A stretch of 11,853 nucleotides of DNA, from assembly GCA_964618855.1 (NCBI GenBank), contig CAZUCD010000120.1:1-11853 (forward strand), written 5' to 3'. Under the pieces are notes generated by a model that was not told the DNA's origin, searched no databases, and saw only the letters and a program-made list of their open reading frames with translations. Shown piece after piece: positions 6,285 through 11,853 of the stretch (its first letter is position 1; every line of letters begins with the position of its first letter). The stretch is from CAZUCD01 sp964618855. Its GTDB lineage: Bacteria > Sumerlaeota > Sumerlaeia > SLMS01 > JANRJK01. Both the position numbers and the translations under genes were made by a program.

Positions 6285-8843
6285 ATGGCCGGAGAACGGG
6301 AAGCAATCGCGTCCGCATTGGAGCATGGCTCGCCGGACAAGGCGCTGCAGCTTGCGGCGGCCTACATAGCCAGTCCGGCGGGTGAGCCGCCCAACGCCAA
6401 GGCCGTGGAGGTGGCGAAGGAGGCGGCGGCGGCGTACCGGAGCTTCATGGACGGCCCCGTCGAGGACTTCGCCCGCAAGGCTCCCGAGGTGCTCGGCGCG
6501 GAGCACGGGGGGCTCGTCCAGCGTGCCCTCCAGCGCCTCTTTGCTCTCTCGCAGACCTGGGACGAAAAGGTCGTCGAGGTCCACCGCGAGCGCATCGCCC
6601 GCGAGTTGCGGGACCTGACGCGGGCCCGGCGCACGGCCGAGGCCCAGCAGCACATCCGCGAGATGCTCGACTTCGCGGAGGACGACGAGAAGCGCGCCCA
6701 GCAGGCGAAGTACATCGGCGCCGTCCTGGGCACCGTCCTCAACCAGCAGCAGGAGGCGAAGGACCTGATCGGCTGGATGGTGAGGGAGGCCGCCAAGCTG
6801 CGGCTTGCGCACCACTCGATGGAGCAGGCGGTGGCCGCGTACCAACAGCGCTCGGCCGCGATGATGTCCGTCCGCCCGGAGGCCGTCGAGATCGAGTGGA
6901 CGCGAAGGCTCGCCGCCGTCGAGACCGACATGCGCGCCGGCATGCCCGAGAAGAACAAGATGGGGGAGCCCGACGAGGCCACGCTGCGCGACGTGGGGGA
7001 CGTCTTCCGCTCGGTCGCCCGCGTGCCGCTCCGCCGCGACCAGCGCTACTTCCCGGACATCGTCACGCTCTTCGAGGACTTCGCCCCCGGCGCAATCTCC
7101 GACACGGCGAAGGCGGCAGGCGTCGAGACGCGCTCCTACAGCGTCCTCGGCTTCATGGCCAAGAAGGCCGTGCTGCTCACCTACCAGGACATCGGCAGGA
7201 AGGACCGCTTTGTCCAAGCCTACCTTGCCTGGCTGCAGAAGGCGATGGGGACGGACATGGCGCACAAGGGCATCGCGGTGGGGGGCCTCCTTCGGACGGA
7301 GAAGCTGGCTCCCATTCTCGTGAAGTGCTACCGGGAGAAGGGGCACGAGGAGGCTCGCCCCGCCATCGCCGAGGCGCTCGGTGACATCGGCAGCCCGGAG
7401 GCCGTGGAGGTGCTGCGCCTCGACCTCCGTGAAGCCGCGCGCCACGCCGACCGCGACCCGGAAGCGCAGCGCCACGCCATGCGGCTGCTGACAGCACTCG
7501 GCAAGATTGTTCGCTCCCCCAGGACGTCCGCCGAGGTCCGGGGAAGCCTCGCCCATTTCGCGACCGAGGTGATACCGCACGCAAACACGCGGCTCGCCCT
7601 GCGGGCCGCGCGCGAGGTGGTCAGCTACAAGGCGGAGGAGCTGCGCTCCTCCGACCGGCAGTGGGCCGTGCGCGCCCTCGTCGCGGCCCTCTGGATGGAT
7701 GACGAGTCCGCATCCTTTGCAAAGGGCGGCGAGCGCGAACTCTCGCTGCTCGGGTTCCGCCATCCGATAGCCGAGGCGCTCAAGAGCCTCTCAGGGACGG
7801 AACTCCCCGCGATCATCGCGGAACTCGAGAAGTTCTCGATGAGGTACGGCGCGGCCTACATGGCGGCCGCGGAGGTCCTGGAGAAGACGGGCAGCCCGGA
7901 GGCCCTGCCGGTGCTGGAGCGCATGCTCATGAACTCGCTCCGGGGGGACGACGGCGGAAACAAGTACCAGAAGGAGTACTACTGGGACTCCGCGCAGCAG
8001 ACGAGGGTGGAACTCTCCCGCGACAAGGTCGTCTCGCCGATCGTCTATGCGATAGGCAAGATCGGCGGCGAGGATGCGAAGCGCATCCTGGTGGGTGTGC
8101 AGCAGCAGGTGCAGGCCGGGCGGATCACGCTCCCGGGGGAGGAGACCGCGCGGTTCCTCCAGCAGTTCGCGGGCATGGTGGCGGGGCCGGCGGGGCGCTC
8201 GCAGACAGAGGCCGCCCTTCCCCACGCCGAGCCCGCGGAGGTGGCGCAGCTCGTGAAGGCGATCACGGGTTCCTACCTGTTGACGGGGGCGGAGAAGCGC
8301 CGCATCGCCAAGATCACGGCGCTCTCCCGGCTCGGGCAGCTCACGCCCCCGGCCGCGCTGGAGGCCGTGGTCGAGCAACTGGGCGACAAGGACACCATGG
8401 TGGCCGCCGCCGCCGTCACGACGATCGGAATGTACGCTGCAATGGACCGGCCGGTTTCGCTCCAGACGGCGACGGTGCAGGCACTTCTCCGCACGACGAA
8501 GTCCAAGGATCCGGCGGTCAGGATCGGCATCGGCAAGGCTCTGAAGGAGATCGGCCTGGGCAGGCCGGATGTGCGGGCAGCCGCGGAGGCGTGGATGCGC
8601 GACACCCCGGACCACGACTCGCGGCGGCTGCTGCAGGACCTGCTGCGCGGCGTGGGAGGCGGATCATCCCCGGCCGTCGTGCTTCCGGGCAGCGGCCTCG
8701 CGACGCCCGACGCCCCGGCCGCACCGGGGGCCGCCGTCCCCGGTGGCCGCAGCGCGCTAGACGCCAAGCGCGAGTACATGGAGGCCCGCCGCGCGTGGAT
8801 CGCGGGAGGCAAGAAGGGTCCGCCGCCCGAGCCCCCAGCCTGA
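6285..8843 (+). CDS. Large HEAT-repeat (alpha-solenoid) protein, function unknown
   Basis: An 852-residue, largely helical protein with no signal peptide or membrane segment, so probably a cytoplasmic scaffold. The N-terminal ~330 residues are helical without a recognised fold. HEAT-like units are clearest at about 353-385 (ARPAIAEALGDIGSPEAVEVL), 524-549 (AAEVLEKTGSPEALPVLERML), 586-610 (IVYAIGKIGGEDAKRIL), 692-716 (LEAVVEQLGDKDTMVAAAA) and 741-766 (KDPAVRIGIGKALKEIG). The tail, from about residue 790, is Pro/Ala/Gly-rich and ends in a basic stretch (REYMEARRAWIAGGKKG) and PPPEPPA. ATG 6285 is preferred because GAAGGGG at 6269-6275 gives 9 bases of spacing; in-frame ATGs at 6222 and 6237 lack such a site. 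It is transcribed alone, divergent from hinT and ending 15 bases from the convergent transporter operon. No enzymatic motif was seen. Confidence 0.85.
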   Translation: MAGEREAIASALEHGSPDKALQLAAAYIASPAGEPPNAKAVEVAKEAAAAYRSFMDGPVEDFARKAPEVLGAEHGGLVQRALQRLFALSQTWDEKVVEVHRERIARELRDLTRARRTAEAQQHIREMLDFAEDDEKRAQQAKYIGAVLGTVLNQQQEAKDLIGWMVREAAKLRLAHHSMEQAVAAYQQRSAAMMSVRPEAVEIEWTRRLAAVETDMRAGMPEKNKMGEPDEATLRDVGDVFRSVARVPLRRDQRYFPDIVTLFEDFAPGAISDTAKAAGVETRSYSVLGFMAKKAVLLTYQDIGRKDRFVQAYLAWLQKAMGTDMAHKGIAVGGLLRTEKLAPILVKCYREKGHEEARPAIAEALGDIGSPEAVEVLRLDLREAARHADRDPEAQRHAMRLLTALGKIVRSPRTSAEVRGSLAHFATEVIPHANTRLALRAAREVVSYKAEELRSSDRQWAVRALVAALWMDDESASFAKGGERELSLLGFRHPIAEALKSLSGTELPAIIAELEKFSMRYGAAYMAAAEVLEKTGSPEALPVLERMLMNSLRGDDGGNKYQKEYYWDSAQQTRVELSRDKVVSPIVYAIGKIGGEDAKRILVGVQQQVQAGRITLPGEETARFLQQFAGMVAGPAGRSQTEAALPHAEPAEVAQLVKAITGSYLLTGAEKRRIAKITALSRLGQLTPPAALEAVVEQLGDKDTMVAAAAVTTIGMYAAMDRPVSLQTATVQALLRTTKSKDPAVRIGIGKALKEIGLGRPDVRAAAEAWMRDTPDHDSRRLLQDLLRGVGGGSSPAVVLPGSGLATPDAPAAPGAAVPGGRSALDAKREYMEARRAWIAGGKKGPPPEPPA

Positions 8844-8858
8844 CAGCGGACGCCGCGG

Positions 8859-10133
8859 CTACTTCGGGATCTCCCGCGCGTGCGGGTCGCGGGTCGGCGA
8901 TCCGCTCTCCGTGGCGAGCCGGGTCTGGAGCTCCGAGCCGGTGACGTGCTCGAGTTGTTCCGCGCTCACGTGAACGTGGTCCTCGCCGACGACGGCCTCG
9001 CCGACGAGGTATGTCTCCCAAAGGCGGTGTGACCGCACCAGCGACCTTGCCTCCTCGCGCCCCTTGCCTGTGAGCCTCGGGGACATGTCGGGGCCCTCGA
9101 TCATGCCGTGCCTGCGCAGCGCCGAGGTGGCGGCGGCAACCTGGGCTGCATCGAGCTGCGTTGGGACGTCGCGGGTTGGCTCCTCTTCGCGTCGGTAGAT
9201 TGTGGCGAGGAGGTCCTCGTCGCGGACGCGCCGGGCAATCGCGGCCTGCTGGAAGTGCCGCACGACGATCCCGAAGCGAGGGGAGAAGAGCAGCGCCAGG
9301 GCAAACAGGAGGCCCGAGGTGCCGGCAATCATGCCGGCGGTGCTCGTCGAGGGGAGTCCGAAGGCGGCAGGCACCATCACGGCCGCTGCGTGGCCAAGGA
9401 CGGCGCTGGCCACCGCGACAAGCATCGCAATCGCGAGCATCGTGGAGAGCCTGCCGGCCAGGAGCCACGCCGTCGCGCCGGGGACGATCATCATCGCCAC
9501 GACAAGGATGCTGCCCACGCTTTCAAAGGTGGCGACGCACGTCACGGCAACCAGGACCATGAGCGCGTAGTGCATCGCGCCGGGCCGCAGGCCGCGGGCC
9601 GCGGCGAACTCGGGATCGAAGGCCGCCGCCTTCAGTTCCTTGTACGCAAGCACCACGAAGGCGATGTTCGCGAGCAGCACAGCGCCGACGCCGATGGCCG
9701 CCGCGGGGACCTCCCAGGGCCCGAACCGCCGCATGTCCAGGACGGTCAGCTCTATCGCACCGTACAGGACGCAGCCGGGGTCCAGGTCCACGCGGTCTGC
9801 CGCATGCCGGATGAGCACCAGGCCGACGGCAAAGAGCGTCGTGAAGACAACCCCCATGGAGGCTCCCTCCTCGAGGCGTCCGAGGCGGTTCAGGCCCTGC
9901 ACCAGCAACGCCGTGAGAATGCCGACCACCACGGCCCCCGCGAACATGGGAAGCGCATCCCGCGAGCCCGTCACAAGGAAGGCGATCGCCAGTCCGGGCA
10001 GCACCGCGTGGCTGATCGCGTCCCCCATCAGGCTGAGCTTGCGAAGCACGAGGAAGCACCCGGGCAGCGCGCACGCCATCGCGCAGAGCGCCCCGACGAC
10101 GACGATCCAGGTGTCGAGCGACGTCCAGGTCAT
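8859..10133 (-). CDS. Metal (Mn/Fe/Zn) ABC transporter permease 2 with C-terminal DtxR/MntR-like module
   Basis: A 424-residue protein. Residues 1-290 are an ABC-3 family permease (MntD/ZnuB/YtgD type) with about nine membrane helices; typical segments are LRKLSLMGDAISHAVLPG at 30-47, FDPEFAAARGL at 172-182 and ESVGSILVVAMMIVPGATA at 204-222. Usual family members end near here. This one continues with a DtxR/MntR-like region at about 300-424: a short winged helix (EDLLATIY at 306-313, SALRRHGMI at 337-345, LTGKGREEA at 354-362), then the metal/dimer helices SHRLWETYLV and SAEQLEHV, ending PTRDPHAREIPK. DtxR ligand positions 79, 83, 98, 102, 105 and 106 correspond to H369, E373, H388, E392, E395 and H396 with identical spacing; position 10 corresponds to D307. 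Asp and Glu at positions 10 and 102 are those of MntR, favouring manganese. There is no SH3-like third domain. The start overlaps the permease 1 stop by 4 bases. Confidence 0.92.
   Translation of the reverse strand: MTWTSLDTWIVVVGALCAMACALPGCFLVLRKLSLMGDAISHAVLPGLAIAFLVTGSRDALPMFAGAVVVGILTALLVQGLNRLGRLEEGASMGVVFTTLFAVGLVLIRHAADRVDLDPGCVLYGAIELTVLDMRRFGPWEVPAAAIGVGAVLLANIAFVVLAYKELKAAAFDPEFAAARGLRPGAMHYALMVLVAVTCVATFESVGSILVVAMMIVPGATAWLLAGRLSTMLAIAMLVAVASAVLGHAAAVMVPAAFGLPSTSTAGMIAGTSGLLFALALLFSPRFGIVVRHFQQAAIARRVRDEDLLATIYRREEEPTRDVPTQLDAAQVAAATSALRRHGMIEGPDMSPRLTGKGREEARSLVRSHRLWETYLVGEAVVGEDHVHVSAEQLEHVTGSELQTRLATESGSPTRDPHAREIPK
8862..9236 (-). other. DtxR/MntR-like metalloregulator domain at the C-terminus of permease 2
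   Basis: Residues 300-424 of permease 2. The metal-ligand set looks complete. The helix-turn-helix is about six residues shorter than in DtxR between the first helix (TIY) and the end of the recognition helix, so DNA binding is doubtful while metal sensing looks intact. Confidence 0.8.
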
Positions 10134-11452
10134 GCGCGGGCCGTCCCTTGGTGCACGAGGGCATGGGGACTCGGCGGGACGCCGTCGATTCCGCCCTCGG
10201 ACTCAAGGATCGCCTCGAGCTCGGAGACCAACTGCGGATCGAGGACATGCTCGATCCGATCCGCGTCGCGGTCCACGATGGAGCCTGCGCGGTCCGCGTG
10301 GTGGATGAGGAACAACTCCCAGAGCCGGTGATTGCGGACGACGCGACGGGCTTCCCCGAGTCCGGCCGGGGTCAGTGCGATGGTCCCGTCCGCGGCGCGC
10401 GCGATCATCCCCTGCGAGGCGAGCGACGCCAGGGACGCCGCGAGCTCCCGCGGGCCCCAGATGCGGTGCCCGGCTAGTTCCTGCATCGCCACGGCGCCCG
10501 CCCCGCCCTCTTCCTCCGACAACTCGTACAAACCACGCAGGACGTGCTGGCGGGCGATTCGCGATGCTAGGCCGCGTCGCTCGATCCAGCGCCAGAGCAG
10601 CCCACCCTCCCGCCCGCCAAGGATGCTGACGGCAAAGACCAGCGCGGCGGCCAGCACGATGAGCGCGCCGGTGGGCAACTGCGCCTCCATGGAGCTCACC
10701 ACCGCGCCCAGCAGTCCGCTGAGGGCACCCATGGCCGATGCAATGCCCAGCATCGGGCCCAGCCTGTGCGTCCAGTAGCGAGCCGCGGCCGCGGGAATCA
10801 CCAGCAGCGCGACCATCAGGATCAACCCCACCGACTGCAGGCCAATCACCGTCACCGCGAGCGCGAGGAGCATGAGCACGGCATCGACGAGGGGGACCGG
10901 CCAGCCCTGCGAACCCGCCAGCGCAGGGTCGAAGCTCGTGAGGCTGAACTCCTTGAAGAGCGCAAGGGTCGCCAGGGCCACCACGAGCGCCGCCGCCGCG
11001 ATCAGCACCGCGTCCGAGAGCAGCATCGACGCCGCCTTGCCGTAGATGAACGAGGAAAGCCCAGCGGAGTTCGTGCCCTCGAGGCGGCTCGCAACCCCGA
11101 GGAGCGAGACGCCGAAGCCGAAGAAGACACTGAGGACAACGCCCAGGGCGGCGTCATCCTTGATGGGAGAGAGCCGCTGGATCACCGACAGGACCCACAT
11201 GCCGAGCAGGCCCGTGAGCGAAGCGCCGGCAAGGAGGAGCGGGAGGCTGCGCGTATCGAGCCCAAAGTGCGCCGCGAGGATGAATGCGGCGCAAACGCCG
11301 GGAAGGGTCGCGTGCGCGATGGCGTCGCTCACGAGCGCGCGCCTGCGCAGGACGAGGAAGGTCCCGATCGGGCCGCAGGCCGCCCCGAGCAGCGTCGTCC
11401 CCGCGAGCACGACGCGCGTGTTGTGGTCGAGCAAGGGAAGCTCCGGCATCAT
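10130..11452 (-). CDS. Metal (Mn/Fe/Zn) ABC transporter permease 1 with C-terminal DtxR-like module
   Basis: A 440-residue protein. Residues 1-280 are an ABC-3 family permease (MntC/YtgC type) with about nine membrane helices; landmarks are FLVLRRRALVSDAIAHATLPG at 32-51 in two overlapping pieces, FKEFSLTSFDPALAGSQG at 166-183 and LQSVGLILMVALLVIPAAAA at 205-224. After a linker rich in Arg (ERRGLASRIARQ, about 291-302) comes a DtxR-like module: VLRGLYELSEEEG, RELAASLASLASQGMI, LTPAGLGEARRVV, NHRLWELFL and RIEHVLD. Ligand positions corresponding to DtxR 79, 83, 98, 102, 105 and 106 are H375, E379, D394, D398, E401 and H402; position 10 is H303. The His at 98 is therefore replaced and the set differs from permease 2. 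The start overlaps the ATPase stop (ATGATG against TGA); a second ATG at 11449 is equally possible. The closest known parallel is chlamydial YtgCR, where a permease of this type is fused to a DtxR-like repressor. Confidence 0.92.
   Translation of the reverse strand: MMPELPLLDHNTRVVLAGTTLLGAACGPIGTFLVLRRRALVSDAIAHATLPGVCAAFILAAHFGLDTRSLPLLLAGASLTGLLGMWVLSVIQRLSPIKDDAALGVVLSVFFGFGVSLLGVASRLEGTNSAGLSSFIYGKAASMLLSDAVLIAAAALVVALATLALFKEFSLTSFDPALAGSQGWPVPLVDAVLMLLALAVTVIGLQSVGLILMVALLVIPAAAARYWTHRLGPMLGIASAMGALSGLLGAVVSSMEAQLPTGALIVLAAALVFAVSILGGREGGLLWRWIERRGLASRIARQHVLRGLYELSEEEGGAGAVAMQELAGHRIWGPRELAASLASLASQGMIARAADGTIALTPAGLGEARRVVRNHRLWELFLIHHADRAGSIVDRDADRIEHVLDPQLVSELEAILESEGGIDGVPPSPHALVHQGTARA
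10133..10561 (-). other. DtxR-like domain at the C-terminus of permease 1
   Basis: Residues 298-440 of permease 1. The winged-helix segment is full length compared with DtxR, unlike its partner in permease 2, but the ligand set is altered (His98 to Asp, Cys102 to Asp). The end (VPPSPHALVHQGTARA) lacks the usual DPHGxxIP motif. Confidence 0.75.
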
Positions 11453-11853
11453 TGCCGGCGGGCGAGCGCCTCAACCGCCTCCGACAGGAGCGTGAGGCGG
11501 CCGCCGTAGGTGCGCCGAAGGAGTTCCGAGGTGAACGTCGTCGCCACGGGTCCGGACGCGATCACGCGCATGTTGATGAGAACGACGTGGTCGAAGTAGC
11601 TCGGCACGGTCTGGAGGTCGTGGTGGACGGCGAGGACGGTGCGGCCCTCGGAGCGCAGGGTGCGGAGCAGCTCGACGATGGCGCGCTCGGTCGCGGCGTC
11701 CACCCCGGCGAAGGGCTCGTCCATCATGTAGAGGTCGGCGTGCTGGACGAGCGCGCGCGCGAGGGCGACGCGCTGCTGCTGCCCGCCGGAGAGCTGGCTG
11801 ATCTGCCGGCCGGCGAAGGACTCCATCCCCACCTTGCGCAGGGCCTCGCGCGC
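11449..11853 (-). CDS. Metal ABC transporter ATP-binding protein, C-terminal part
   Basis: ATPase subunit energising the metal importer formed with the two permeases downstream. The 5' end lies beyond the window; about 134 residues remain and the frame stays open to position 11853. Visible are the ABC signature LSGGQQQRVALARAL, Walker B LYMMDEPFAGVD with the catalytic Glu, the D-loop and the H-loop His in TVLAVHHDL. The segment SYFDHVVLINMRVIASGP is typical of MntB/ZnuC/YtgB-type ATPases of the ABC-3 transporter family. The Walker A motif would be upstream, outside the window. The stop overlaps the permease 1 start by 4 bases, so these subunits are translationally coupled. A periplasmic metal-binding protein gene would be expected further upstream. 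Confidence 0.95.
   Translation of the reverse strand, partial: AREALRKVGMESFAGRQISQLSGGQQQRVALARALVQHADLYMMDEPFAGVDAATERAIVELLRTLRSEGRTVLAVHHDLQTVPSYFDHVVLINMRVIASGPVATTFTSELLRRTYGGRLTLLSEAVEALARRQ

Noticed and set aside
5841..7763. hinT frame open far upstream, giving a 640-residue protein
   Set aside because: Family similarity begins exactly at the ATG at 6185; the upstream part is antisense to the HEAT-repeat gene and compositionally abnormal.
8873..8886. Small hairpin CCCGC-GCGT-GCGGG near the convergent HEAT/permease junction
   Set aside because: The stem is only 5 bp with no T-tract and lies inside the permease 2 coding end; it is too weak to call a terminator.
9108..10331. A 407-codon open frame on the plus strand
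   Set aside because: It is antisense to permease 2, whose membrane segments and DtxR motifs are unmistakable; the translated product is a His/Arg/Gly-rich shadow.
1..11853. Search for CRISPR arrays, tRNAs, insertion sequences and phage genes
   Set aside because: No regularly spaced repeats, cloverleaf-like sequences, transposase motifs or terminal inverted repeats were seen by eye; a covariance-model or repeat-finder run would be needed to exclude weak cases.

Overview
The window is compact, GC-rich bacterial chromosome with short spacers and several 4-base start/stop overlaps. No rRNA, tRNA, transposase or CRISPR array was seen. A secretion/pilus ATPase, HEAT-repeat protein, GT-C and GT4 glycosyltransferases, and metal transporter permeases with fused DtxR-type domains suggest an envelope-rich Gram-negative bacterium. 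The permease-regulator fusion recalls the chlamydial YtgCR protein, so a PVC-type or similar deep-branching lineage is possible, but I cannot place the organism firmly.

Layout. (1) 2-769 (+): C-terminal half of a GspE/PilB-type ATPase, followed by a strong hairpin at 793-822. (2) 753-2369 (-): a GT-C membrane glycosyltransferase converging on it with a 17-base overlap. (3) 2370-2733: a divergent intergenic stretch of 364 bases with a possible promoter and a short direct repeat. (4) 2734-4698 (+): a probable operon of a cupin/TIM-barrel-like protein, adenine phosphoribosyltransferase (apt) and a small two-helix membrane protein whose start overlaps the apt stop. (5) 6185-4680 (-): hinT followed by a GT4 glycosyltransferase; the latter meets the small membrane protein tail to tail with a 19-base overlap. 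(6) 6285-8843 (+): a large HEAT-repeat protein, divergent from hinT. (7) 11853-8859 (-): a metal ABC transporter operon, read as ATPase (cut by the window edge), permease 1, permease 2, all joined by 4-base overlaps.

The most interesting item is the metal transporter. Both ABC-3 permeases carry a C-terminal DtxR/MntR-like module of about 125-143 residues. In permease 2 the ligand positions fall at exactly the DtxR spacing, and two diagnostic ones (D307, E392) match the manganese regulator MntR rather than iron-type DtxR. In permease 1 the ligand set is altered. Because the two permeases should pair in the membrane, the two modules could form a built-in cytoplasmic metal sensor, or could be released by proteolysis as YtgR is. 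Both mechanisms are inference.

The other genes are conventional: apt and hinT act in purine nucleotide metabolism, and the two glycosyltransferases probably act in envelope or surface glycan synthesis.
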